From Apostichopus japonicus (taxonomy: Eukaryota > Echinodermata > Holothuroidea > Aspidochirotida > Stichopodidae), in the NCBI RefSeq assembly GCF_037975245.1, contig NC_092579.1, forward strand, positions 15,262,178-15,326,177: a stretch of 64,000 nucleotides of DNA, written 5' to 3'. This document shows positions 30,894 to 43,400 of the stretch, piece after piece. The notes under the pieces were generated by a model. That model was not told the origin of the DNA, ran no database searches, and saw only the letters and a program-made list of their open reading frames with translations. The position numbers and the translations under genes are program-made. The number at the start of each line of letters is the position of its first letter. Within the stretch, counting starts at the first letter, position 1.

Positions 30894-32670
30894 CGCGATT
30901 TGCCATGATGTTGGAAAAAGGATCAAAAGGTAGGATCAAATGCGATCCCCAGTGGGAATGTCAGCAGGTGAAGAGGAGTGAAATCCTTCACCAACCATGT
31001 TATTTTTCTTTTTTTTTCTCTCTTCTTTGGTCTTGGTTGTTACAGTATGTATTTGTTGGCATTATACAGTTACATGATTATATCTGCATGTATTGCATGT
31101 CGTGGTTCCGGGTGCATTCAGGTGAGGCACCTACAGATTGATATATCACATTTCTTAAACATCCATCATAAGACCACAGGAATGACACACGTCAGGTCAA
31201 ATGGGCTAGTCCAGGTTATTTGGAACTTCAGATCGGTGTAACTCCTTCACCCTTAATCTACGTCTGTGAGGTCTTTTGTATACATAAGCCGGTAGTATTA
31301 AGAGGGCTCTCACTCTTCTCCTGCATGTGCTGTCATCATCTTTTATTTAAGTTTGATTTGATTTGATTTGGGGTTTTTTAAACACAAGGATGAGGGAAGG
31401 CCAAAAAGAATAACACTCACTTTTTTAACATGGCTTGGCAAACCAAAAAAATTGAAGAATATTCAAAATGGGAATTGGAATTTTATATATTTTGGTGTTT
31501 GTGTGTTTATCTTGTGTAGAGGAAAAGAAGAAAAAAACAGCATCTTTATTTATGGGGCTTTAAAGTTTTAAAAATGGGTTTCGGTTGATGATTTCTTGGT
31601 CTACAAACATTGTGGTGCTCGACCGACTGACACTTTATGGGGATGTTAAGGTGACTGAATTTAATATTGGCAGGAGTTATGGATGGTAGTTGGAAGGAGC
31701 AGTGGTGGGGGGGGGGGGGGGGTTAGGCGAAGGATCAAGAAGGAGAAATGAAAGTGTTGAAAGTGAAGAGGGAGAATCTTTGAATTGAATTTTCAGTTTG
31801 CAGTAGCACAGGTTTACTGATAAGGTTATATTTAAAGAAAGTGCCAATAATGCACTATTGAGGGTGTGGTAGTCGGAGGGGGGATTGAGTTGGCAATGAA
31901 AGGGAGCAACCTTTCCACATTTATGTTGTTTGTGCTATGGTAGTATCGTTTCCTTTTTCAAACTGGAGGGCAAAAATGTAAAAACTCATTCAAAATCAGG
32001 TTTAGATAATAAATTAAAGTTAAAGAAAATGATATTGTTGGTATCAGAGGTGCCACAGTATTGTAAACTCAAGCAGCCATGGAAGGCGACCTCCTTTTGA
32101 TTGGGAACTTGTTGTCAAGCAAACCTATGGATCCAAGCACTGTCTGGCTAAAGTAAGATGGGGTTTTTATTTTTATCTAGGAGAAATCAATTCTTTTCCC
32201 CTCATGTGAAAATGGTTTTCCAAATGTTTAAAAAAAAAATGTCCAAAAAGAATGTACTGGTGTGAATTGGATAGCCACCTGGTGTGAAGTAAAAAGGCCA
32301 TAGGGCTTATCCCATATGTATATGTGACCTAAATAACTAAATAACATTAAATAACTGCCCTCCAGGCTGATATTATAAATAATAGAAACATTATAGAAAC
32401 TAACTGTCTGTTGTCACCCAACCATCTCAATAGTAGATGCAGGTATCACTAAGAATGTTTATGAAAGATGTATTGCATGTTTTGATTAGTATTTGCATAA
32501 TAATTTGATAAGGGATAACCTGTTTCTGGACAGGTAGTTGAAGGGTATTAACATTGGTGGGAGGGAAGAAGCTATATCCTGTCCATGAACTGATTTGTCA
32601 TTAAGAAGAAAAAAAAAAGTTATTTCCAAGTATCACTCTTTTCTTCTTTTTTTTTCTTCCTTTTACTTGA
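30894..32670. other. Gene-free stretch after the SRP68 fragment
   Basis: No protein or RNA gene was recognised. Low-complexity runs include an 18-base G tract near 31709. Confidence 0.4.
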
Positions 32671-32671
32671 G

Positions 32672-32770
32672 TATTGTAAAAGGAAAAGCAGAGGTTGAGT
32701 TTGAGCCAGGGACCTTGAGATGCAAAAGCAGAAGTCTTTACCACTAGACCATTAGGTGGACCTCTGGTTA
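32672..32770 (-). repeat. tRNA-derived SINE fragment
   Basis: On the minus strand TGGTCTAGTGGTAAAGAC resembles a pol III A box and CCTGGCTCAAACTC a decayed B box, about 50 bp apart, with an anticodon-arm-like CTTCTGCTTTTGC between. It is too degenerate for a functional tRNA. Confidence 0.55.
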
Positions 32771-32861
32771 CAAAAGCTTTACAAATATTTAAAGATCCTG
32801 CTGTTTGGACTTAGTCGTTTTTATAAAACATTTTCTCCACTACTCCTCCCGACTAGCTAGT

Positions 32862-33010
32862 CAGGGGGAGGGGTGGCGGCGAACTCCACTTGTCCGCGCG
32901 TGAACCTTGTCAAGGGGGAGGGGTGGTGGCGAACTCCACTTGTCCGCGCCTTTACCTTGTCAGGGGAAGGGGGTTGGCGACCTCACCTTGTCCTCACCTT
33001 CTCCCTGTCT
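32862..33010. repeat. 60-bp GC-rich tandem repeat, about 2.5 copies
   Basis: GTCAGGGGGAGGGGTGG, then CGAACTCCACTTGTCCGCGC, recurs 60 bp apart with a diverged third copy (GTCAGGGGAAGGGGGTTGG). It is GC-rich compared with its surroundings. Confidence 0.75.
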
Positions 33011-33117
33011 CCCCTTCAGTACTCACCTTATACACCTGTCAGGAGGAGGGGGATCGCCCGCCTTCGGGATTCACCTTATCCACTTACCAGAACTCCTTGT
33101 CAGAACTCCTTTTGCAA

Positions 33118-33215
33118 ATACTCACCTGGGACTTGAACCGATGCAATCCAAACCAATCGCTTACTGAACGATGGAACAACCAATTACACCATTTCGGTTC
33201 CCTCTGGAAAAACTT
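33118..33215 (-). repeat. tRNA-like SINE fragment
   Basis: The minus strand has TGGTGTAATTGGTTG (A-box-like) and CGGTTCAAGTCCCAGG (B-box-like) about 55 bp apart. No acceptor stem was found. Confidence 0.5.
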
Positions 33216-33267
33216 CGTTTCTTATATTTATACTTCCACTCCCTCCAGAGGGTAGAAAAGTAAAAGG

Positions 33268-35040
33268 CTCTGTCTGGACATCAACCGCAGACATGATGCT
33301 CTGTCTGGGAATCGAACCGGAGACATGGAGTTTGTGTCTCTCCAGTCCAGAGCACTACCAACTGCGCCACTAGAACTGTTGAGAATTAATGCTCGTTTCT
33401 AATATTTAAACTTCAAAGTCCAGAATGGAAGAAGGAAAAGAGAAGAAAATCAAAATGCTCTGTCTGGGGATCGAACCGGAGACATGGAGTTTGTCTGTCT
33501 CTCTGCAGTTCAGAGCACTACCAACTGCGCCACTTGAACTGTTGAGAATTAATGCTCGTTTCTAATATTTAAACTTCAAAGTCCAGAATGGAATAAGTAA
33601 AAGAGCAAAAATATAAAATACTCTGTCTGGGAATCGAACCGGAGACATGGAGTTTGTCTGTGTCTCTCCAGTCCAGAGCACTACCAACTGCGCCACTAGA
33701 ACTGTTGAGAATTAATGCTCGTTTCTAATATTTAAACTTCAAAGTCCAGAATGTAAGAAGGAAAAGAGAAGAAAATCAAAATGCTCTGTCTGGGGATCGA
33801 ACCGGAGACATGGAGTTTGTCTGTGTCTCTCCAGTCCAGAGCACTACCAACTGCGCCACTAGAACTGTTGAGAATTAGTGCTCGTTTCCAATGTTTAAAC
33901 TTCAAAGTCCAGAATGGAATCATGAGTAAAAGAGCAAAAATATAAACTACTCTGTCTGGGGTTCGAACCGGAGACATGGAGTTTGTGTCTCTCCAGTCCA
34001 GAGCACTACCAACTGCGCCACTAGAACTGTTGAGAATTAATGCTCGTTTCTAATATTTAAACTTCAAAGTCCAGAATGGAAGAAGGAAAAGAGAAGAAAA
34101 TCAAAATGCTCTGTCTGGGGATCGAACCGGAGACATGGAGTTTGTCTGTCTCTCTGCAGTTCAGAGCACTACCAACTGCGCCACTTGAACTGTTGAGAAT
34201 TAATGCTCGTTTCTAATATTTAAACTTCAAAGTCCAGAATGGAATCAGTAAAAGAGCAAAACTATAAAATACTCTGTCTGGGGTTCGAACCGGAGACATG
34301 GAGTTTGTCTGTCTCTCCAGTCCAGAGCACTACCAACTGCGCCACTTGAACTGTTGAGAATTAATGCTCGTTTCTAATATTTAAACTTCAAAGTCCAGAA
34401 TGGAATAAGTAAAAGAGCAAAAATATAAAATACTCTGTCTGGGAATCGAACCGGAGACATGGAGTTTGTCTGTGTCTCTCCAGTCCAGAGCACTACCAAC
34501 TGCGCCACTAGAACTGTTGAGAATTAATGCTCGTTTCTAATATTTAAACTTCAAAGTCCAGAATGTAAGAAGGAAAAGAGAAGAAAATCAAAATGCTCTG
34601 TCTGGGGATCGAACCGGAGACATGGAGTTTGTCTGTGTCTCTCCAGTCCAGAGCACTACCAACTGCGCCACTAGAACTGTTGAGAATTAGTGCTCGTTTC
34701 CAATGTTTAAACTTCAAAGTCCAGAATGGAATCATGAGTAAAAGAGCAAAAATATAAACTACTCTGTCTGGGGTTCGAACCGGAGACATGGAGTTTGTCT
34801 GTCTCTCCAGTCCAGAGCACTACCAACTGCGCCACTAGAACTGTTGAGAATTAATGCTCGTTTCTAATATTTAAACTTCAAAGTCCAGAATGGAATCAGT
34901 AAAAGAGCAAAAATATAAAATACTCTGTCTGGGGTTCGAACCGGAGACATTGAGTTTGTCTGTTTCTCCCGTCCAGATCACTACCAACTGCGCCACTAGA
35001 ACTGTTAAGAATTAGTGCTCGTTTCTAATATTTAAACTTC
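33268..35040 (-). repeat. tRNA-like satellite, about 11-12 units of 159-166 bp
   Basis: CTCTGTCTGG starts units at 33268 (partial), 33299, 33458, 33621, 33784, 33950, 34109, 34272, 34433, 34596, 34762 and 34923. On the minus strand each unit carries AGTGGCGCAGTTGGTAGTGC (A-box, D-arm-like) and CCGGTTCGATCCC (B-box). The rest is a tail (TTGAGAATTAATGCTCG when read on plus). D-arm pairing is good, but anticodon and T stems do not fold, so the unit is tRNA-derived rather than a tRNA gene. Units are very similar, indicating recent homogenisation. Confidence 0.9.
33421..34802. repeat. Higher-order repeat, 812-bp period, within the satellite
   Basis: Five-unit blocks recur 812 bp apart: unit starts 33621/34433, 33784/34596 and 33950/34762 pair exactly. 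Variant marks such as the CATGAGTAAAAG insertion occur in both. The 81-residue open frames at 33732-33977 and 34544-34789 are identical, showing recent duplication. Confidence 0.85.
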
Positions 35041-35760
35041 ACAACATTAGGAGGCAAATGCATGCTCTGGTGTTTGAACTCAAGACAAGGAGTTTGTCTC
35101 ATTTTTTTCAGTTTATTGACAATTTCATTGTACAAAACAATAATAAATAAACAAAATTATACAACATAACAACTACGCCACAGTAACTGTTAATTGAGAA
35201 ATGATAGGCGTTTCTAATATTTTAACTGCAAAATGAGGAAAAGAAATAATCAATACATCCTCTGGGAGTTGAATTCTAGACAAAGAGTTTGTCTTACTTT
35301 CTAAGAACATAGCACTAACCACTGTTACTATTTAGAAATAATTATTATTTATTTATTTGATTTGATTTTTTTTTCACGTGCAAATATACAATGCCAAAGG
35401 AAGTCTTCTATAAAGCATACAATAGCTTAACAATGTAGAAGACTCCCTGAATAAAGAAAAGAGATATGATAAGTGATATGATAAGTGTTATTTTCTTTCA
35501 GTTTAATGACAATGTCATTGTACAAAACAGTGATGAATATACAAATTATACTATATATACATATGTACTTGTAGACAACGTTTATATAGCTTGGAAAATA
35601 AAATATAAAAAAAACAAATTAAATGTGATTATTTTTTTTCTGAATAGACACCACACAGTTTTCTTCCTTTAAGTCTATTTACAATTTCACTGAAGAATTG
35701 TTTTTAAATAAATATACAAATTCTACAAAATATACAATATTAACAGCTTGAAAATAACCA
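35041..35760. repeat. Decayed satellite edge and non-LTR 3'-tail pieces
   Basis: Diverged satellite units (near 35060-35110 and 35265-35330) are interrupted by segments such as CAGTTTATTGACAATTTCAT and TTGTACAAAACA. Similar segments recur near 35107, 35497 and 35670. On the minus strand these read TTTGTACAATGAAATTGTCA followed by AATAAA, resembling CR1/L2-type 3' tails. Confidence 0.5.
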
Positions 35761-36094
35761 GAAAAACAACTTTGACATTATGTTACATATCATTGGCAAC
35801 ACATATAGCCTACACACAACTAGAACGTTATATCAGCAGTTGCCTGAATTGTTTACAATTGAAAATGTATTTGATATGGAGGATAGACAACTTCAGCGGG
35901 TCATAACCAGCTAGCTACAAGCTTGCCGAAGAAAAAAATCTTCTCTTGAGCAGATAAACTGTCTTCCACAAAATGTCTGTTCGCAATCTACAAGGAAATA
36001 GAGGTCACATGACAGGACCAGAATAAATGTTCAATTGTTTTATCCTGAATATTGCAAAAGGTACAGATCGGGGAAACCGCCTAGTTCATTAAAT

Positions 36095-37115
36095 GTAAAA
36101 GGCTGGTTATTTTTGGTAGCACTAAAATATCTGAAAAAGGCAAATCTCTCTTAGAAATATGTGATAAATACAACTTAACGATAATTAACCAAAATACCAA
36201 AACTAGGATAAACTCAATAAACAATATTACAGAACTACTTGACTACCCATATAACCTCAAATCACCTCGCAACTAAAACACATTCGATACAAATCCTAGA
36301 AGATGACTAAATCAGTGACCATTTTCCACTCGTTTCTGAGCCAGACATAAACCACAACCGCATACAAAATAACGAATTGACGTATAATTACAATAAAACA
36401 GACTCATCAAATACAACAACCAAAACAACGAGCTAAATGACATCGACAATTTCTGTGACAGCGTTGCCCATCTTCAATACTTTCAAAAGACACTGTCCCT
36501 TAAAAACAAAACAGAAAACGAAAACTAAAGAATATCCTTACACTTATGAAACTCAGACGTCGCCTACGTAGAACTTATATCATCTCCCGAGACCCAACTT
36601 TAAAAACCCAAATTAACCAACTTAAATAGCAATAAACAGACAAATATTGGCGGATGAACAAAACCGCGTCCAAAACATTAATGATAAAAACCCGAAACAC
36701 TTTTGGAAAGTTAAAAAAAAAATCATTAACCCCATTACAACCCCAAACACAGGTAAAACAGACCAAGGCCTTAGAGATAACGTAGGTAACCTCATCACAA
36801 AAACTCAGACCAAATACAGCTAATTGAATCGTAACTGTATTCAATATCTTAGATGGCCCTCCATACGATATCAGCTTTAAACACGAAATAGACCGTACCA
36901 TTATCTGTAATGCAACCAGCTTCATCCCGACTTCTAAGGATGTCTCAACAAAAAACATCCCTCTACTCAATAAAATAGATATAAACAATTGGTATAGTGC
37001 TACTAAAAAATGCATCCTCCACTGGTCTTGACATCATAAATGACCAAATGCTTAAAAACTCCCCTCCGATATTCATTAACTCTCATATTTTCCGCAAATC
37101 TACAATAAACCAAAC
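36095..37115 (+). mobile_element. Jockey-like retrotransposon, second copy (EN to RT N-part)
   Basis: Block LEICDKYNLTIINQNTKTRI near 36150 is the end of the endonuclease domain. From 36576 the sequence is collinear with the copy at 26921 onward (shared AAAAACCCAAATTAACCAA, CAAATATTGGCGG, AGATGGCCCTCCATACGATA). Compared with copy 1 it lacks the segment corresponding to about 27470-27690, jumping to TCTACAATAAACCAAACTTT, and stops near 37115. Multiple stops are present. Confidence 0.8.
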
Positions 37116-37279
37116 TTTCTGCTTATCTATTTTTTTTTTAGCCTCTGAAGAAGATGCTGTTAGGATCGAAACTTCAGGCCAACTTACTTTTACACATTCT
37201 CTTACACAGGCTCTCTAGTGGATAAGCAGTTTGCTAACAGTTTTATTTTATTTTCATTCTGCTTATCTTGTAGGCAGAA

Positions 37280-37412
37280 CAAAGGTTTGAGAATCCTTTG
37301 TTCGTCCTAAAAGTTTTTCGGGTTTCTATTGTTCCTCTGAAGTTGCAAACTGACCAAAAAAAGAGGCCGATAGAGGGCGCTCGACGCATCTTGCCAGTCA
37401 TACGTGATTTCA
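37280..37412 (-). repeat. Dispersed repeat, copy 2 (uninterrupted site)
   Basis: The reverse complement matches 23588-23765, including AAGATGCGTCGAGCGCCCTC and GTTTGCAACTTCAGA. A single CTGGCAAG stands where copy 1 carries a 22-bp palindrome between two such copies. Confidence 0.8.
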
Positions 37413-37419
37413 AAGCAGT

Positions 37420-40400
37420 TAAATCAAACCTTAAAATCAAACCTTAATCAAAATCTTATTCATAAATGTTCTCCAGTTTTACGGCGTTGTTTCCTCGGAG
37501 ATAGAAGTGTTCAATGTTTTAATCGTAGTTTTTCCTTCACAATGGAACGGAGGGTGATAAAATACTGCCCGATACTGTTGTTTTAACTGGTTGTTGTATA
37601 TTAATAGTTTTCAACCGCTCCGCGACATGAGCTATGCAGATTCAGGAAACGTTGTCTTGACCAATAATTTAGCGACTAGGCAATCAAAAGAACTTAGATC
37701 TTGAAGGACTCAAAAATATAGAATTTATATTCCAAAATGTTTCAATACCCAGAGAGAACAGTCTTCCTATGTGAAATAAAGGTGTTCTATGTATGAGCAC
37801 ATGGATATATTATTTGATCAATTTGCAGTGGTTAGTGCTTTGTGCCTGAAGAGCAAGACAAATTCCTTGTCAAACCTGGTATTATGACTCTGAAACTATA
37901 GGTAATTCTTGTACATTTTAATGAATTTAACTGTGAAGATATCTAGAAAAATTGGATACAAAATAATTGGGAGTCTGTGCTGCTTTAATTCCAACCAGAA
38001 TCAAGGAAGGTACAGTAGAATGCATACAGATTCGTTAGTACTCAAGATGTTTCTTTATGCATTGTCTTACAGGATGATCGATTAATTAATCAACAGATAG
38101 TTCTACTCTTCCTGCTCATTGGACGTACTGCATGAAAAGTGGGCTGATTACCCAAAATAATGTTGATTTTGTTTTGCTCCTACAGTAAAAAAAAAAATAA
38201 AAAAATCATGGACAAATATTTGACCAAAAGAGAATAAAAACAAATACAATTTGATATCTAATCAACTGGTGTCATGGTGATTCTATTTGCTGTATGTATT
38301 TATTTTGGATTATGATTGGTATGTGGGGGGGGGGGAAGGGTGGAGAAACAAATATTGTAGCATCACGTATGAACTTTTCTAAGTGATAGTTGGATATTCT
38401 TGTAGAAAATTATGCTTAAAGGTGAGGGTAGTACATTAAGCTCACAATTGTTATGTCAGATGTGTACGTATCATGGGGGGAGGGGGCGGGGGGGCGGGTC
38501 ATTAGCTTGGGACATTGGGAATTACGAACATGGTGTAACAATGGAGTAATCAAGAAGTAACACAGATTTACTTTATTTCATCACTATTTTAATATATTTT
38601 CTCATCGTGCCCAATTCACATAAAATACCTCAAAACATTCAAATTCGTACAAAAAATGAAAGTGAACATTTTCCCCCGTCATTTATTGTACAAGATAGTT
38701 CCGTAATAGTTGAAGGGATGTCTTGCTGATATGAGTGGACTATCATTTAATTAAATTAATAATGCAAGATACATCAATAAAAAATACTGGGAGTGAACAC
38801 AATTAAATACTTAAGTAATATGCATACATACACAACCAGCACCATAAACCCATAATAAACTCATAAACCAATAATCATACCAGAAAAGAAAAAAAAACGG
38901 TAAAAAATAACAATTAGGTAATGAAAGAAGTGAATATTGTCAACAAAAATGTGCATATATGAATGAGACCAATCAGAGATACTGCAATATCCGGCAAGGG
39001 CATCCGTTGGAGCAGCTGATGGGGGTGGCGAGGGGGAGGGGGGGCGGTTGGAAACTGGGCAAGGTACAAGGACTGAGAGGGGTAGGGTGAAATAGAAACC
39101 CTACAGTTTACTGCCCAAAAGTTGTAACTTTACTTACATTGTTTGTAAATTTGGCAGCACCAACATGAATTTTACATGGTACCGTGTTGCATTATCTTAA
39201 CTGACCTAATAAATTCATTATCCCCTGCTTCCATTTCCCCTCTCACTACCCTTCCTTCCCCCCACCCCATATCTCCTCAGAAAATTCCCGCAGATGCCCT
39301 TTACACCAAGGAACATTACAAGTTCAAACCAGTATGTGATTAAATTCACGAAGAAAAAACAAAACAAACTCAAGAGCATTAAAAAAATTAACATTCAAAT
39401 TAGCATTAAAAAAATTAACAATATAATGATTTCTATATTGTTTAAGCAGCTCGTCCTAGAATACAAAAAGATTACCAAACCGACGATATGTATCAGTATC
39501 ATTCAGATTATTTTCCTATCAATTATAGAGTTAAGAAGTAGATTCTATATCAAGAATTCAATCCTGTAAACCCCTCTTCATGTACTTTTAGCAAGAAAAT
39601 AAAATTTTGCTCTCAACATCAAATGGGAAGACTAAGTTATATGAAATGAACCAGTGTTGTAAGAAAAAGCTATGCAGACAAAACAGTATCCTGGAGATAA
39701 CTGCTCTCGTTCTTCGATACACTTTCTCCATCAGCGTTTACGTTAGGTAGCACAAGTGTCCCCGAAAAATGTATGAAAACTCACAAAATTATATATCACT
39801 TTTGGGTAAATGCTTTCTTTTACTGGAAAGGACCGCAAACAATAGTAAAGATTATCAAAATTAATTTCAAAACACAAAGTTATACTCCAAGTCCAAACAT
39901 GTCGACCCACAATCTTTGCTGGTGGACTGTTGAATCCTTTCATAATCATGCCAACATTTTGCCAAAATCTTTGCTTTCTTTTTATGTGGCAGGTGTACTA
40001 TGGAAACATATATTTATTATGTACACAATAATTACATATAGAAGATTTTTTTTTTTAAATAAAAAAAGTAGACGAAAGTATCTGAATTAATAATCAAGTG
40101 CGATAAGAAATTGGATATGCATTACAACCAGTGCACCGATTTCAGGCCATGAACAAATTTCACTAAAACTGATCAATGATCAAAAATTTTATTTAATAAT
40201 TAATATTATTCATACATTTAAACAATAATAGCCACCCTCCAAAAAATAATAGTGCTCAAGGTGACCTATTCAATAGTGTAATGCTATGAGAACTTTTAGG
40301 CATGGAATTTATCATTTCAAAGGTTAATTCAGCTCTTCATATATTAAGGTATACTCATAGCATTTAGTATTGCGACGATATGAATTTTTTAAATTTAGTG

Positions 40401-43400
40401 ATATTTGTTAATGCATCTGGTAACAGCAGACTGGATAATATCATTGGGGCACTTCAGCTGAAAATGTCTTTTGAATTTTTTTTTTTATTATAATTTCTCA
40501 ATCATTTATTTACAAAAAAAGGATATTTCTAAAAAAAAAGATAGATTTTGATGAAAGTACAGAGAACTTTGACAGCTTTGCAAACATTTCAAATGTATCA
40601 GGTTTCAAGAATAAATTAACATGAAGATTATAGTAGCCTAAGAAGTAAAGCTTCCAAAGAGCATTTGCCCTGATGACATCACAGACCCCCTGCCCTAATG
40701 ACATCACAGACCCCCTGCTGTGATTTAACATCCTGGAGTAGTTGAGTGTTTAGCCAGTCAAAAACGGTTACATTCAATCAAACATATCTCGAGTTAGGGG
40801 CAAGATATTGAGATGGGGGTTTTAACTAGCAGTGTGGAATATTTTTCTCTTCAATATAAGTTTCACAGTATTTGTCACCAGAATACCCCTTTAAGTATTA
40901 TATATACCACACATGATATTAACTTTTCAAAACAAAGACAAATATACTGTAATATGCAGCCTGTGTGTATACACATAAAGTAGCAAAGATTGAAATCCAT
41001 ATAGTAAAGAAAGGGTACATCATTGAAAAAAAAAATATATATATATATATATGTATACAGTACAATATTTAATTGAAACTGTTTGATAGTAAAATGCCCC
41101 ATGCCCTTCCACAGGTTATGCACAAACAGTACATAAGAAAAGATACCCCAGTGAATCACATTTCCATCTTTTTCTTTAAGCAAGGTATTATTAAAAGGAG
41201 GTATTGTTGAAGAACATGTAAGGAAAATCTCTATTATATAATATAATAACATATTATATATTATATTATAATATCATATATATTATAATATATGTTTATA
41301 ATATATTAAAATATTAGAATATTATAATACCCAGCCTGTAAAAACACATATAGGCTCAGTACATGTGCAAAAGACCTACTGTAAAGGAAATCGTAGGTGA
41401 ATTATGTTGAGAGAAAGTGTGACCATTTTTACGCACACTTAAGTTCAGATGGTCATGAGGTTATAGCAAAATCAGCAAAAGGTATAAAAATGGGGCATGT
41501 CGCACTTATCACAGACACACTGGTCATTGTAGATTGCCATATATATACTGTACATGAAAGAAACATGTTATCAGGTTTAGTACAAACACAGTACCCTCGC
41601 TGCACAAGAAGAGAGAATCTACGATATTCTATGCTGGACCATTTGGCTCTATACCAGCATTTACCTTGAATAACTTACTATACATGAACTTAAATGCAAC
41701 TGATCTAATAGGCTTTGTTAAATAGGATATGTAATTGTCTACACATGAAGTGGCCGGTTCTTACATCTATGCCAACACAATGACAGTTACAAGTCAAGTA
41801 GTATCACGTTTCAAACAAAAGGCTATAGCCTGTCTATGCCCCACCAACTTCCATCCAATCTTTTTTCCAATCCCTAATTTCCTCCTCCTTTCCCCCATCC
41901 AAATTCCCATCTCTCCTCCCTCCCATACCCTTTCCCTTTCTTTGAACCCCCCCCTCCCTCCCCTTTTCCCTCATCTTACTATTACTATCCCCCCCAACAA
42001 AAGAAATCCATTTACAGTAACTTATAACATTATAATGTACTAGTACTACCCAGTTTGTACATATTGCAACATTCATGACCGAAAATAGGAAACTTTTTGA
42101 CTTCGTAATCATGACGTTCTTCTAATTTTTGTTTTGGTTATCATTATACAGGCACACTAGTGATATTGCCACCACCCCCTCCCCCCCCCCCCCAAACACC
42201 AACTTGACTGTGTTTTACATCAAGTGAAGCACAACAATGAGAACTGCTAGAAACTGGTACAAGTCTAGCTTATTGCAATAAAATATTAAATTGGTTAATA
42301 TACCTGTAACAGCCTTAAAATTGCATATAACGTGAATGGATAAATATATATGTATGTTATCGTAATGTGTGGTCGGCATTAATATATACTCAGGATTCAA
42401 AAAGGCATGCTCTTCTTCGGCTGGACGATATGAAATAAACCGCAGTCATTTATATAGCAAAAATGTTTTACAAAATTCTTAGGTTTTAAAAAGTTGATAA
42501 AGCTGTCTTGATATTTGTTAATGCTATATTTAATATCAAAATATATATTACACTCTGATAATTGATGGTTACTTGTTAGCCTATCAAAATAGGCTAACGG
42601 CTTTGAAACTTACCCAAATGAGCAAAATTAATTTAAAAGGGAGATACATTTATAAATAGCCCTAATGAGATCATTAATCTTAAAGCAGCATTTTGCGTTT
42701 TGTCGCCGTTTTCCACATTTTTGACAAGTCCATCGAGTTTTTCACATATATTAATCACAAAACAGCAAACTAAGATATTAGCCAAGTTTTTTTCCCTGCC
42801 AAAAGCGTTAATTGGCACGTAATTAAGGACATTTGCAGGTAATGAGAAAAGTGTCGACCGACAAATTACACATTTAATAATAATCGGATACAGTTTCCCC
42901 AACCCACTAGTTTGAATTCAATCAATCAGAGATGCAGGTTAAGTTATGAACCAATGCTAAAAATAGATTCAAAACGTTGAGTTGGTAACTTGGTACAACC
43001 AGCGAGCTGGATTCTAACAGCTCCCTGATACAACTGCCATAGACAATCTACACAAATCAAGCATGGTGTTGTATAACGTATTGGCCAATGATGTTCGTAG
43101 CTTTTAAGTATTCATATTATGCGAGAGGTTTATTTGGATCCCAACGGAAATTATCTTCGAGAAAAACAAAGTTGAAAGTTGTAAAATTTTCGACTTTTAT
43201 GCCACCATTTGAAGTAAGATTTGATTGGATAAGCTAATTATGTATGTCGTTATGTTATTGTGGAATCAGTGAGATTGAGGAAAAACCATAAAAAAGGATG
43301 CAAAATGCTGCTCTAAAAGATGACTATAGGTACTTTTGATACGCTAAATACCCAACAACAAAAAATCAGCTATCAGGCCAGGTCGCGTTTCTGAAACTCT

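Noticed and set aside
33732-34789. Two identical 81-residue ORFs as duplicated genes
   Set aside because: They are translations of the satellite unit; identity reflects the 812-bp higher-order repeat.
33268-35040. CRISPR-like array or functional tRNA gene cluster
   Set aside because: Units are contiguous similar repeats without unique spacers, and the context is animal. The tRNA-like part lacks pairing anticodon, T and acceptor stems.
36575-37015. 146-residue minus-strand ORF
   Set aside because: It is antisense to the Jockey-like element and shows no homologous blocks.
37130-37180. Penelope-type motif (CTCTGAAGAAGATGC...GGATCGAAAC)
   Set aside because: It resembles a sequence often seen near Penelope-like elements, but no RT or GIY-YIG coding sequence is nearby, so it is not claimed.
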